A stretch of 64,000 nt of DNA from Eubacterium sp. OM08-24 (GCF_003438075.1 NZ_QSTA01000011.1:1-64000); one strand, 5' to 3'; positions 36,570-45,429 are shown, counted from the first letter of the stretch. Notes: generated by a model from the letters alone, not told the origin. Program-made: numbers and translations.

Positions 36570-37118
36570 ATGATTATTCTTGCATCGGCATCTCCTCGCA
36601 GACAGGAGCTTTTAAAGCTGATTACAAAGGATTTTGCGGTAATGCCGTCTGACATTGACGAGAGTGTGCCAAGCAATATTGAAACCGAAAAAAGTCCCGA
36701 ATACCTTGCAGAGAAAAAGGCAAAGCATATTTTTGAAAACGGTCATAAAAATGATACTGTAATCGGTTGCGATACAGGTGTTTTTATAGACGGCAAAATG
36801 CTTGGTAAGCCAAAGAATAAGCAGGACGCAAAGGATATGCTTGCAGAGCTTTCGGGCAGGACGCACAAGGTAATTACAGGGTGCTGTATTTGCAAAAACG
36901 GCACAGTCAACAGCTTTTCGGTGGTTACAGAGGTTGAGTTTTACCCTCTTACCGAAAAAGAGATTGAAAGTTATATTGCCACAGGCGAGCCAATGGACAA
37001 GGCAGGCTCATACGGAATACAGGGCAAAGGCTCACTGCTTGTAAAGGGCATTGTCGGCGATTACTTTAATGTAGTTGGTCTGCCTGTTGCAAGGCTAAAT
37101 AAGGAATTAAACGGATAG
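36570..37118 (+). CDS. maf: Maf nucleotide pyrophosphatase
   Basis: A 182-residue house-cleaning pyrophosphatase that hydrolyses non-canonical or dTTP/UTP-type nucleotides. The start IILASASPRRQELL and the motifs DTGVFIDGKMLGKP and YGIQGKG are typical. It lies 12 bases after the nitroreductase gene in the same operon; pairing with a uracil glycosylase makes a nucleotide-hygiene theme. Confidence 0.93.
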   Translation: MIILASASPRRQELLKLITKDFAVMPSDIDESVPSNIETEKSPEYLAEKKAKHIFENGHKNDTVIGCDTGVFIDGKMLGKPKNKQDAKDMLAELSGRTHKVITGCCICKNGTVNSFSVVTEVEFYPLTEKEIESYIATGEPMDKAGSYGIQGKGSLLVKGIVGDYFNVVGLPVARLNKELNG

Positions 37119-37124
37119 GATAAA

Positions 37125-37676
37125 ATGAATATTGAATTTAAAAAAGTAACAAAAAAACTTCCCGAATATAAGCAAATCAAACAGTTGTATTTTTCGGCTT
37201 TTCCGTCTGAAGAAAGAGCACCGTTTTATTTGATGATAAAACGAACCAAAAGAGAAGATGTCGATTTTCTGTCAATTTACAATGACGGCAAATGGGTCGG
37301 AATGATTTATATTATAAATTATCTTGACCTTTCGTATGTTTTCTACTTTGCTCTTGATGACAGTCAAAGAGGGCAAGGAATAGGCTCTGCCGTGCTCCGA
37401 GAGATTCATAAACTTTACAGTGGCAGAAGATTTTTTCTTGCACTCGAACAGCTTGATAAAAATGCGGAAAACTATGCTCAGCGCCTCAGCAGAAGTAGAT
37501 TTTATCAGAAAAACGGACTGAAAAAGCTCAAAATTTCCATTAAAGAGGGAAATGTGGTGTATGATTCTATGGGCTTTGGCGGCGAGGTTAAACCTGACGA
37601 ATATATGGCAATGATGAAAAATTACACAGGCTTTTTCTTTTCAATGCTCTATAAGGTTGAAATGTTTGAGAATTGA
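37125..37676 (+). CDS. GNAT acetyltransferase
   Basis: A 183-residue acyltransferase of the GNAT fold. The acetyl-CoA motif QRGQGIGSAVL (about residues 84-94) is clear, followed by the C-terminal RFYQKNGLKKL. The target is unknown. Seven bases separate it from maf. Confidence 0.85.
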   Translation: MNIEFKKVTKKLPEYKQIKQLYFSAFPSEERAPFYLMIKRTKREDVDFLSIYNDGKWVGMIYIINYLDLSYVFYFALDDSQRGQGIGSAVLREIHKLYSGRRFFLALEQLDKNAENYAQRLSRSRFYQKNGLKKLKISIKEGNVVYDSMGFGGEVKPDEYMAMMKNYTGFFFSMLYKVEMFEN

Positions 37677-37723
37677 TATTTTAAATTAGAACAGTCGCTG
37701 AGCGAAAGGTGAAAGGCAATAAA

Positions 37724-38251
37724 ATGATACTTGTAACAAAACAAAAAATTCTGAGTGATTGCAAAATAAACTTTCAGATTGTTGTGTATTCAATACTGAC
37801 AGCAGTCAGTGCCTTTTTTATGATTTTTCCATTTGCTTTTTCAAAGGACATAAATATAAACACAATATTCCTTTTTTTTGTGCTGTTAGCATTAGTAGGT
37901 ATTCCGTTCGGTTATGTGTTTGGCTTAAAAAATTTAATCAGAACCATAAAGGAAAGGAACGCTTTTATTAATGACAGCATCAGTATTTCGGTAGACAGAA
38001 TTACCGATTTATATGCAAACTACAATCAGACTTCAAGCGAAAGCAGAGCATATCAATTAACATTGGAACACTACTCGAGGCGAACCAAAAAGAATGTTTG
38101 CGTACCTACCCTTAATGAGTTTAGAAAGCTGAGAGAGGGCGACAGGTGTATTCTGGTGTTTTGCAAAGGCAATAAAGAGCCTGTTGCAATATATCCCGGC
38201 AACGAATATGTAATTGATAAATCTTTGACAGACAAAATAGTTGATTTTTAG
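37724..38251 (+). CDS. Membrane protein of unknown function
   Basis: A 175-residue protein with two membrane segments (about 16-38 and 45-66), then a soluble C-terminal domain of about 100 residues containing TLEHYSRRTKKNVCVPT and LREGDRCILVFCKGNKEPVA, which reads like a small beta fold. No family is recognised. ATG 37724 follows AAAGGTGAAAGG; the in-frame GTG at 37709 lies inside that site. Last gene of the run that starts with the glycosylase. Confidence 0.65.
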   Translation: MILVTKQKILSDCKINFQIVVYSILTAVSAFFMIFPFAFSKDININTIFLFFVLLALVGIPFGYVFGLKNLIRTIKERNAFINDSISISVDRITDLYANYNQTSSESRAYQLTLEHYSRRTKKNVCVPTLNEFRKLREGDRCILVFCKGNKEPVAIYPGNEYVIDKSLTDKIVDF

Positions 38252-38257
38252 CAAAGC

Positions 38258-38292
38258 AAAAAGCTATCACAAATTAATGTGATAGCTTTTTC
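38258..38292. terminator. Bidirectional terminator
   Basis: AAAAAGCTATCACA and TGTGATAGCTTTTT pair perfectly around AATTAA, serving convergent genes on both sides. Confidence 0.93.
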
Positions 38293-38303
38293 AGCGTTAA
38301 TAT

Positions 38304-38606
38304 TCAGTTGTTGGCAAGTGCTCTTTCGAGCCAGATGTCAGCAATATCCATTGCAACAAAAAGTCCGTGCTTTTCGCTTGATTTTACAAGCTGCTTTCTT
38401 GGTGAAAGGTCAGGGTCGGTAGCAAGTAACTGAACAGTAACTTTATCTGCCACCTGAAGTCCGTTTACCTCGTTTTTGCTTTTTACCTGAAGTCTGATAA
38501 CATATGGTTCAGACATATTGCCGTAATAAATCTCATCGCCACACCTTACGAGCGGTCTGCCCTTATAGGTGGAAAATTCCTGAGCTGCTTTTTTAGCTTC
38601 TGCCAC
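38304..38606 (-). CDS. Conserved-looking hypothetical protein
   Basis: A 100-residue soluble protein (for example YKGRPLVRCGDEIYYGNM, LLATDPDLSPRKQL). No family is recognised. It follows ireB by 16 bases on the same strand and so is probably co-transcribed, in the place where ruvX is often found in other Clostridia; it is not RuvX. Confidence 0.65.
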   Translation of the reverse strand: MAEAKKAAQEFSTYKGRPLVRCGDEIYYGNMSEPYVIRLQVKSKNEVNGLQVADKVTVQLLATDPDLSPRKQLVKSSEKHGLFVAMDIADIWLERALANN

Positions 38607-38622
38607 GAAGCATCAGTCCTTT

Positions 38623-38868
38623 CTAAACATTAAGGTAAGATTTTACGAGTGCTTCAAGTAAGTCGTCACGGTCAATTTTACTGATAATGTTGCGTGCGTT
38701 GTTGTAAGTTGTTATATATGTGGGATCCTCACTAAGAATATAGCCTACTATTTGGTTTATTGGGTTATAGCCCTTTTGTCTGAGAGCGTCATAAACAATG
38801 GTAAGACTTCTTTTAATAGCATCGTCCCTTTCCTCACCAAGTGAGAAAATCATAGTCTTATCCAACAT
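38623..38868 (-). CDS. ireB: IreB regulatory phosphoprotein (UPF0297)
   Basis: An 81-residue protein matching IreB/YrzL: KTMIFSLGEE at the start, IVYDALRQKGYNPINQIVGY and SKIDRDDLLEALVKSYL. IreB is a small target of the Ser/Thr kinase IreK/PrkC, phosphorylated near the N-terminal Thr, and affects cell-wall stress and cephalosporin resistance in enterococci. AGGAGGTG precedes the ATG. DUF1292/YrzB, a usual neighbour, is 7 kb away at 45.7 kb. Confidence 0.93.
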   Translation of the reverse strand: MLDKTMIFSLGEERDDAIKRSLTIVYDALRQKGYNPINQIVGYILSEDPTYITTYNNARNIISKIDRDDLLEALVKSYLNV

Positions 38869-38984
38869 ACCGAAACACCTCCTGTAAATTATTCTTTTTA
38901 TATTATATACTAAATCGGTTAATATTTCAAGTCCGTTTTCGTGAATTTTATGTGAATTGTTTAAAAATGCTGATTTTTTAGTAA

Positions 38985-39012
38985 AAAAGCCTCCCGTTTG
39001 TGGGAGGCTAAG
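38985..39012 (-). terminator. Terminator of mazF
   Basis: GCCTCCC and GGGAGGC around GTTTGT; the minus strand continues into TTTTTT. Confidence 0.9.
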
Positions 39013-39039
39013 GTTTGTGCCACTGTATGTAGCACATAA

Positions 39040-39396
39040 TCAGACATTAAGTCCAAAAGAAATTGAAATTGCATCATTTATTTCGCTCATATAGCTTTGG
39101 TCAACCGAACCCATTTTTTCTTTGAGCCGTTTTTTGTCAATGGTGCGCACCTGCTCAAGCAAAACTACGCTGTCTTTTGCAAGACCGGAGGAATCTGCGT
39201 TGAGCGGAATATGGGTGGGAAGATTTGCTTTTGACTGCTGACTTGTGATTGCTGCAGCAATTACCGTAGGGCTGAATCGGTTGCCTACATCATTCTGAAC
39301 GATAAGTACAGGTCGTATTCCGCCCTGCTCAGAGCCTACAACAGGACTTAAATCTGCATAAAAAATGTCCCCTCGTTTTATATTCAAGACTTTCAC
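39040..39396 (-). CDS. MazF/NdoA-type mRNA interferase
   Basis: A 118-residue toxin-family protein: RGDIFYADLSPVVGSEQGGIRPVLIV at the N-terminus is the MazF/EndoA signature, followed by TVIAAAITS and the Ser/Asp loop near VVLLEQVRTID. MazF cuts mRNA or rRNA at short motifs. It starts at GTG after TTGGAG. The usual antitoxin gene immediately upstream is absent; the next gene upstream encodes a lipoprotein. The antitoxin may be elsewhere or missing. Confidence 0.92.
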   Translation of the reverse strand: MKVLNIKRGDIFYADLSPVVGSEQGGIRPVLIVQNDVGNRFSPTVIAAAITSQQSKANLPTHIPLNADSSGLAKDSVVLLEQVRTIDKKRLKEKMGSVDQSYMSEINDAISISFGLNV

Positions 39397-39504
39397 GCTC
39401 CAAATAATTAGATTACTGATATTTTTCCCTTCCCGAAAATTTTTATACAGTTACTACATAATATTTTTGGGCGTAAAAATTGTGAAGGCTTTTGCCGTAT
39501 TTTA

Positions 39505-40011
39505 TTAGCTCAGCGCAAGCTGATTGCGAAAATCTATTCTGAAATTTTTTGAATTTATTTCTGCCGACAATATGTATCCGTTTTCATCAACCGAATATGT
39601 GCATTTGCCTTTTGAAGTTTCCAATATATATGTATCTGATTTATTATTTTTCTGAAAAAGAATTTCTCGTCCGTCACAAATTTCAGTTGCCACGCAGTGT
39701 ATAAGTTGGGGCATATTTTCATTTGGTAAATATGCCTCGTCTGCCGTACTCACCAAATCGTCAATCTCAATGGCTATTTCACCTCCGCCGTTTACTATTT
39801 TCAATCCGCTGACTGTTTGCGGATCGGTAAAAATCAATTCTGTTTCACCGTCACATTCAACTATACTTCCGCCTGCCGAAAAATTGCCTTTTTTTGCCGT
39901 AAAATCAGCGCTGAAATTTGTAATTATGCTTTTTCTGCTCTCACCGCTTTGGCAAGCCAAAAGCAGCGTTGCCACCGCAAATACAAATATCAAAAGCCTT
40001 AATTTTTTCAT
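39505..40011 (-). CDS. Lipoprotein of unknown function
   Basis: A 168-residue protein with a lipoprotein signal peptide: MKKLRLLIFVFAVATLLLAC, where the cysteine would be lipidated. The remainder is rich in beta strands (SIITNFSADFTAKKGNFSAGG, GLKIVNGGGEIAIEID), reminiscent of LolA-like lipid-binding folds, but the match is only impressionistic. ATG 40011 follows GGAGTG; the GTG at 40023 is an alternative. It stands 108 bases upstream of mazF on the same strand. Confidence 0.75.
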   Translation of the reverse strand: MKKLRLLIFVFAVATLLLACQSGESRKSIITNFSADFTAKKGNFSAGGSIVECDGETELIFTDPQTVSGLKIVNGGGEIAIEIDDLVSTADEAYLPNENMPQLIHCVATEICDGREILFQKNNKSDTYILETSKGKCTYSVDENGYILSAEINSKNFRIDFRNQLALS

Positions 40012-40090
40012 ATTACGCCACACTCCTGTCTTTGTTTAATTATATGAGGGCAGTGTGTTAAAAATAATTTATATTTTTAATTGCGTAAAT

Positions 40091-40124
40091 AAAAAAGGAG
40101 CTAAGACTACTATGCCTTAGCTCC
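40091..40124 (-). terminator. Terminator of the TIGR01440-family gene
   Basis: GGAGCTAAG and CTTAGCTCC pair perfectly; the minus strand continues into TTTTTT. Confidence 0.88.
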
Positions 40125-40133
40125 AAAATTTAA

Positions 40134-40676
40134 TTACATATTGTCGTCATAAACAGCACGACAGCCGCCAATGAATTTCGGCCTTGTTCTTGCCGCAAGC
40201 AGGATTGCGTTGCCGATGTGGTCAAGACTTAATCTTACAGGAACGGCAACTTTTTTCAGGTGCATACCGATTAATGTGCCGCCAATGTCAAGTCCTGCGT
40301 CCGCCTTAATTTCCTCAAGCGCAACAGGATTTTTAAATGTTTTGTACGCTGTTGTGGCAAACGAACCGCCTGCCTTTGGCTGAGGAACAACATTTACTAT
40401 TTCAGCAAACGGAACTGCGTCACGCTCAACTATGATGGCACGATTAAGATGTTCGCAGCACTGAGCGGCGAGATAAATTTTCTTTTCGCTCAGCACTTCA
40501 TAAATGCCTTTAAAAACCTGCTCTGCTACTTCAAGGTTTGAGTTTTTGCCGATAGTGCCTCCTGCAACCTCACTTGAAGAACAGCCTACTACAACTATAC
40601 TGCCCTCTTTGAGCTTAGCTATATTGCAAAGCTCTTCGCAAGCCTGCTTTGCCTGAGAATAAATATCAACTGACAT
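40134..40676 (-). CDS. UPF0340/TIGR01440-family protein (YwlG-like)
   Basis: A 180-residue protein matching the YwlG family: VVGCSSSEVAGGTIGKNS, LAAQCCEHLNRA, VVPQPKAGGSFAT and DIGGTLIGMHLK. The function is unknown; the conserved Cys and His suggest a ligand or metal site. ATG 40676 is preceded by TAGGAGTT. Confidence 0.9.
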   Translation of the reverse strand: MSVDIYSQAKQACEELCNIAKLKEGSIVVVGCSSSEVAGGTIGKNSNLEVAEQVFKGIYEVLSEKKIYLAAQCCEHLNRAIIVERDAVPFAEIVNVVPQPKAGGSFATTAYKTFKNPVALEEIKADAGLDIGGTLIGMHLKKVAVPVRLSLDHIGNAILLAARTRPKFIGGCRAVYDDNM

Positions 40677-40795
40677 ATATATCAACTCCTAAATTATAAT
40701 CTATAATTATTATAGCATTATTTTTGGAAAGTACAAGTGTGTTGCCGTTTTAATGTGAAAGTGATGTGAATAATAATAAAATTTATATAACATTA

Positions 40796-40824
40796 TTGAT
40801 TTTTTGGTAGAAATGTTATATAAT
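40796..40824 (+). promoter_or_regulatory. SigA-type promoter of the alcohol dehydrogenase gene
   Basis: TTGATT (40796-40801), a 17-base spacer and a perfect TATAAT (40819-40824). The leader is about 30 bases. Confidence 0.75.
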
Positions 40825-40860
40825 AAAATTACAAAATTTTTTGTAAAGGATGAAAAATAA

Positions 40861-42006
40861 ATGAATAGATTTGTATTGAACGAAACTTCTTACCATGGCG
40901 CAGGTGCTATTAACTCTATTCCTGAGGAAATCAAGGGCAGAGGATTTAAAAAGGTTCTTGTTGCATCAGACCCTGACCTTGTAAAGTTTGGTGTTACAAA
41001 AAAGGTGACAGATGTGCTTGATAATGCAGGCATTGAATATACTTTGTATTCCGATATAAAGCCAAACCCAACTATTCAGAATGTTCAGCATGGCGTTGAG
41101 GTATTCAAGGAAAGCGGCGCAGATTGCATTGTTGCTATCGGCGGCGGTTCATCAATGGATACAGCCAAAGCAGTCGGCATTATTATCAATAACCCTGAAT
41201 TTGCAGATGTTCGCTCACTTGAGGGCGTTGCTCCTACAAAGAACAAGGCAGTGCCGATTATCGCAGTTCCTACAACAGCGGGTACAGCCGCTGAGGTTAC
41301 AATCAACTATGTAATTACAGATGTTGAAAAGAACAGAAAAATGGTTTGCGTAGATGTTCACGATATTCCTGTTGTTGCTGTTGTTGATCCGGATATGATG
41401 TCAACTATGCCAAAGGGACTTACCGCCGCAACTGGTATGGACGCACTTACACACGCAATCGAGGGCTACATAACCAAGGGCGCTTGGGCACTTTCTGATA
41501 TGTTCCATTTAAAGGCTATTGAGATTATTTCAAAATCCTTGCGTGGTGCAGTAGATAATACTCCTGAGGGCAGAGAGGGAATGGCTCTCGGTCAGTATGT
41601 GGCAGGTATGGGTTTCTCAAATGTAGGACTCGGCATTGTTCACTCAATGGCTCATCCGCTCGGTGCTTTGTATGACACACCACATGGTGTTGCAAATGCA
41701 ATCATTCTTCCGACAGTTATGGAATACAATGCTCCGGCAACAGGCGATAAGTATAAATACATTGCCGCCGCAATGGGTGTAGAGGGTACAGAGAATATGA
41801 CAGTTGACGAGTACCGCAAGGCGGCTGTTGACGCAGTTAAAAAGCTTTCTAAAGATGTAGGTATTCCTGCCGACTTAAAAGAAATTGTTAAGCCTGAAGA
41901 TGTACCTTTCCTTGCTCAGTCTGCTTACGATGACGCCTGCCGTCCGGGCAACCCAAGAGATACAAGCGTAGAAGAAATCGCCGAACTCTATAAGAGCCTT
42001 ATGTGA
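40861..42006 (+). CDS. Iron-containing alcohol dehydrogenase (FucO/lactaldehyde reductase-like)
   Basis: A 381-residue NAD(P)-dependent group III alcohol dehydrogenase. The nucleotide motif GGGSSMDTAKA and the metal-ligand region DALTHAIEGY plus HSMAHPLGALYDTPHG are complete. It resembles lactaldehyde:1,2-propanediol reductase (FucO), but butanol or ethanol dehydrogenases look similar. It is a single-gene unit with a strong promoter and terminator. The product would oxidise or regenerate NADH in fermentation. Confidence 0.92.
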   Translation: MNRFVLNETSYHGAGAINSIPEEIKGRGFKKVLVASDPDLVKFGVTKKVTDVLDNAGIEYTLYSDIKPNPTIQNVQHGVEVFKESGADCIVAIGGGSSMDTAKAVGIIINNPEFADVRSLEGVAPTKNKAVPIIAVPTTAGTAAEVTINYVITDVEKNRKMVCVDVHDIPVVAVVDPDMMSTMPKGLTAATGMDALTHAIEGYITKGAWALSDMFHLKAIEIISKSLRGAVDNTPEGREGMALGQYVAGMGFSNVGLGIVHSMAHPLGALYDTPHGVANAIILPTVMEYNAPATGDKYKYIAAAMGVEGTENMTVDEYRKAAVDAVKKLSKDVGIPADLKEIVKPEDVPFLAQSAYDDACRPGNPRDTSVEEIAELYKSLM

Positions 42007-42045
42007 TTATAATTCATAATTAGAAATTAAATAACAGATAAAACT

Positions 42046-42074
42046 AAAAGCCTGCGATTTCCGCAGGCTTTTGT
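42046..42074 (+). terminator. Terminator of the alcohol dehydrogenase gene
   Basis: AAAAGCCTGCG and CGCAGGCTTTT pair perfectly around ATTTC. Confidence 0.92.
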
Positions 42075-42076
42075 TG

Positions 42077-42570
42077 TGGTTTAACGCACAAATTTTAGCT
42101 TAATAAACATAAAATTTAGGTCAACCCTTTTTAAAGGGTTGCGGGTTTGGGCAGAGCCCATAAAAAGTTTTCTTTATAACAAATTATAAGGCGCAAACAG
42201 CTCTGCTGTTTGCGTGGCAAAACTAAGTTTGAAAAATAGGAGATAGCCTTTTAAAAATAAAAAAGAAACACTAAAAAGCACTCCGCCAGCGCTATGCGTT
42301 GACGGAGTAATCTCTATAATAATGTTTTTCTTTGTTGCTTTCGCATTTTAAAGGGCTTACGCCGCCATTATGCTCAAGTAGCCAAACAGCTAAGCTGTTT
42401 GGCTATCAAAAATTTGTGATAGCTTACAGCTTTTGTGGGCATTGCCCACACCCACAACCTTTGAAAAGGTTGACCAAACTTTTTAATTCGGGACGGAAAG
42501 TTTGGCTTTTGTGTTACTTTGTTGCCCGACCGAAAGTGAGCTAAACCATAATTTATCTCAACTATTGATA
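42077..42570 (+). repeat. Dispersed intergenic repeat, copy 2
   Basis: Same order of modules as copy 1: degraded left end TGGTTTAACGC, AACCCTTT/AAAGGGTT, GGGCAGAGCCC, CGCAAACAGC/GCTGTTTGCG (42192-42214), CCAAACAGC/GCTGTTTGG near 42383, GTGGGC/GCCCAC, AACCTTT/AAAGGTT, then a GGGACGGAAAG ... TTGCCCGACCGAAAG block absent from copy 1, the right end GCTAAACCATAATTT (42540-42554) and CAACTATTGATA. It fills the gap between the alcohol dehydrogenase terminator and the glycosyltransferase terminator. Confidence 0.85.
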
Positions 42571-42575
42571 CAGAA

Positions 42576-42612
42576 CAAAAAATGCAGTCAACAAAAGCTG
42601 ACTGCATTTTTA
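42576..42612 (-). terminator. Terminator of the glycosyltransferase gene
   Basis: AATGCAGTC and GACTGCATT arms, T-run on the minus strand. Confidence 0.88.
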
Positions 42613-42619
42613 TAATTAT

Positions 42620-44356
42620 TTATTTAGCTTTTTTCTTGAAAATTTTATTGTAAAGCTCTGTGTCTTTAAAGCCTTTTGGCTCTTTGTCGGGGATTTCTTT
42701 TAGTTTATTTACAACCTTTTTAACATTTGTGTAATCGCTTTCAAGAATTGTGGTCAGCGCATATGCGGCATATGGGAGGAGAAGTACAATGTATGTCAGT
42801 ACATACTGCGACTTGCCCTCGAACAGCAAATGATAGCCAAATCCGCCGAGCAGTACGAGCGGCAGGAGAGAGGTAACAATATTTGTTTTTCTGTAAAGGA
42901 ACATAAAGTAAATTCCGAGTGTAAAGAGTATAAACACTGCCATCATATAGAAGTTAAAGTACAATTCAAGAAACTGTCCTGTACTTCCGTCATATACTGC
43001 CTTGCCGAGTCCCTGCTGAACATCGGTATCGTGAGTCTTAACCTTGCTTACCCATATGCTTTCGTATGTAGGCTCATTCCATTGGCTGAGAATTTTGTCG
43101 CCAAAGAAATTGATTGCATATTCGGGATCTCTTGCCATTTGGCTGAGTCGGTTGTTAATATCTGTCCAAGCCTGTTGCTCGGCAGGTTTGATGTTACAGC
43201 CGTTGCTTGTATAAAGACTTAATGCGATATTATTGTACCAACCCGGTGCCATATAGGATTCATTTAATCCCATATCAAGGTAGAGAGTTTGAGAAACGCC
43301 GCCTTTAAGCTCGGTGTTTGCTCTTGCCTCATAGCTCTTTATAACAAGATTGATTGAACCTACAACCGCTATGCACAGCGCAAGCGCAAATGCTATGCTC
43401 TGCCATTTTTTAGCCTTTACGGTATGTATTATAAGCATAATCACAAAGGCAACGAGGTAAATGAGGTTGTTGTACTTTGAAAGTGCCGACACAATGAGCA
43501 ACAGTGCGCAGGGAATAAGCAGTAAATATTTGTTTGTCTGAAAATATCTGATAAGAAAATATGATGCCCAAATTGCACAGCACATACCGATAATGTTGCC
43601 GTATGTAAATGCGCAGAAAAGAATTGGCTGAAAACAGCCTGCAAGTGCAAGAATTACGATAAATTCAATCTTCTTTCTGCCAAACATATGCTTTGTGATT
43701 TTAGTAATGCCAAGGTAAGCCGCCGCAACACAAAGAACATTAATTACCTGAATCGGCATAGCGCTGTCAATACCGAAAATTCTGTAAACAATTTCGCTTA
43801 TAAGCACAAAGCCAAGCTGGAACGGATAACAGTTGTAGTATGAATATCCGCTGTAAAAATCCTTGTTGTAAAAATCAGAGCCGTTGTGGAATGAATTGTA
43901 GTTGCCTTGTGCAGCCTGAGTTGCGGTTTCGTAAATATTGTAGCTGTCTGCCGCAGGAATGGTTTGCACTGAGAATACCCACACAAGACCGATAATTGCC
44001 GCAAAGGCAAACAAGCCGACTTCCATATATTTCATATTGACTTTGGCAAAAAAGTCTGTATGCTTGTTTATTTTAAAGAGAATGACTGTAAATATAGCAA
44101 GGCAAAAAATATTAATTACCGATAAATCGTCCTGAAAGAGTATGACCTCTGAGCTGTAGTTTGTCGGATCAATAACGCAGGTTTGAAAAATACTCATTAT
44201 TGCCACATAGCCGAAGATTAAAAACAGCAGACCGCATACAATATTAACGGCAATGCTTTCGGTCAGGCAACGCTTAGGAGTAATTTTCTTTTTAGCACCC
44301 TCGCTTTTTTGCACTTGTGTTTTATTATTTTGTGTTTTCGTTTTGGTTTCGCTCAT
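42620..44356 (-). CDS. Polytopic membrane glycosyltransferase, family 39-like
   Basis: A 578-residue protein with a Lys-rich cytoplasmic N-terminus (1-35), about 11-12 membrane segments and a large outside loop between about residues 345 and 440. The layout and the loop after the first pair of segments (SYYNCYPFQLGFVLI) fit lipid-linked sugar transferases of the PMT/ArnT group. The acceptor is unknown. It follows gpsA by 15 bases, forming a two-gene unit. Confidence 0.75.
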   Translation of the reverse strand: MSETKTKTQNNKTQVQKSEGAKKKITPKRCLTESIAVNIVCGLLFLIFGYVAIMSIFQTCVIDPTNYSSEVILFQDDLSVINIFCLAIFTVILFKINKHTDFFAKVNMKYMEVGLFAFAAIIGLVWVFSVQTIPAADSYNIYETATQAAQGNYNSFHNGSDFYNKDFYSGYSYYNCYPFQLGFVLISEIVYRIFGIDSAMPIQVINVLCVAAAYLGITKITKHMFGRKKIEFIVILALAGCFQPILFCAFTYGNIIGMCCAIWASYFLIRYFQTNKYLLLIPCALLLIVSALSKYNNLIYLVAFVIMLIIHTVKAKKWQSIAFALALCIAVVGSINLVIKSYEARANTELKGGVSQTLYLDMGLNESYMAPGWYNNIALSLYTSNGCNIKPAEQQAWTDINNRLSQMARDPEYAINFFGDKILSQWNEPTYESIWVSKVKTHDTDVQQGLGKAVYDGSTGQFLELYFNFYMMAVFILFTLGIYFMFLYRKTNIVTSLLPLVLLGGFGYHLLFEGKSQYVLTYIVLLLPYAAYALTTILESDYTNVKKVVNKLKEIPDKEPKGFKDTELYNKIFKKKAK

Positions 44357-44371
44357 TTTTGCACCTTCCTG

Positions 44372-45334
44372 TTAAAATTCTTTTTTTACAGAGCGCATAA
44401 AGAGCTTTCCAAGTGCATCTTTTGGATCTAAGTTGTCAAACAGAACGCTGTAAACACTTTCTACAATCGGCAATTCAACATTGTTGTCTTTGCCGAGCTT
44501 GCACAATGCCTTTGAGGTCATAACGCCCTCGGCAAGCTTATCGAATTTAATACCCTTTACATAATTTTCGCCGTAACTGCGGTTGTGACTCCATTTTGAG
44601 AATAAGGTAGCCTCGTAGTCGCCAAGGTGGCAAAGTCCGTAAGCACTCATTTCGTTGCCGCCGAGCGCTTTAATCAGTCTTGCAATTTCACGAGTGCCTC
44701 TCGCCATAAGCGCACCCTTGAGTGACGCATAGCCAAAGCCGTCAAGCATACCTGCCGCAATACCAATAACATTCTTTGCGGCAGCGCCTATTTCACTGCC
44801 GATAAGGTCGGTGCCGACATAAAATCTGATAAGCGAGCTTGAAAAGCTGTTTACGAGTTTTTCTTTTACCTCGTGATTTTTGCTGTCGATTACCATACAG
44901 TTAGGAATACCTTTTACATAGTCCTGCGGATGTCCCGGCCCTACCCAAACGGCAATAGGAGTTTTTTCCTCATCAACAAAATCGCCTACAACCTGACTCA
45001 ATCTCTGACCTGTTGCAGCCTCAACACCTTTCATACACAGCACAATTATTTTGCCGTCAAGGTTGTTTTGCGCAATGCTCTGCATATATGAGCGCAAATG
45101 CTGGGAAGAAATTGAGATAACTATTACTTCTGCGTGATTTACTGCCTTTGCAAGGTCGGAGGTAACCTCTATTGATTCGGGAAAAGTAAGATAGTCATTT
45201 TTGTGTGTTGTGCTGAGTTGTATAAATTCTGGTGCGTCTGCAAGTCCGCAAGAAATTACATTGTTGCCGATTTTGTCAAGATACCATGCAATGCAACTGC
45301 CCCAACGGCCACATCCCAAAACAGAAATATTCAT
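44372..45334 (-). CDS. gpsA: Glycerol-3-phosphate dehydrogenase (NAD(P)+)
   Basis: A 320-residue enzyme that makes sn-glycerol-3-phosphate from dihydroxyacetone phosphate for phospholipids and teichoic-type polymers. The Rossmann motif is VLGCGRWGSCIAWYL; KGVE, GPGHPQDYVKG, the catalytic-lysine region EIGAAAKNVIGIAAGMLDG and RGTREI are typical. The usual GPSxA appears as GPGHP, a variant. Ribosome site GGTGATTATAA. Confidence 0.9.
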   Translation of the reverse strand: MNISVLGCGRWGSCIAWYLDKIGNNVISCGLADAPEFIQLSTTHKNDYLTFPESIEVTSDLAKAVNHAEVIVISISSQHLRSYMQSIAQNNLDGKIIVLCMKGVEAATGQRLSQVVGDFVDEEKTPIAVWVGPGHPQDYVKGIPNCMVIDSKNHEVKEKLVNSFSSSLIRFYVGTDLIGSEIGAAAKNVIGIAAGMLDGFGYASLKGALMARGTREIARLIKALGGNEMSAYGLCHLGDYEATLFSKWSHNRSYGENYVKGIKFDKLAEGVMTSKALCKLGKDNNVELPIVESVYSVLFDNLDPKDALGKLFMRSVKKEF

Positions 45335-45429
45335 TTATAATCACCTGAAATTTATTAATATAAAAGCCCGCAAAAGGCACATAGGCACAAATGCAGGCAA
45401 AGTCTGCTAAATTATGTATGCTAAAAAAC

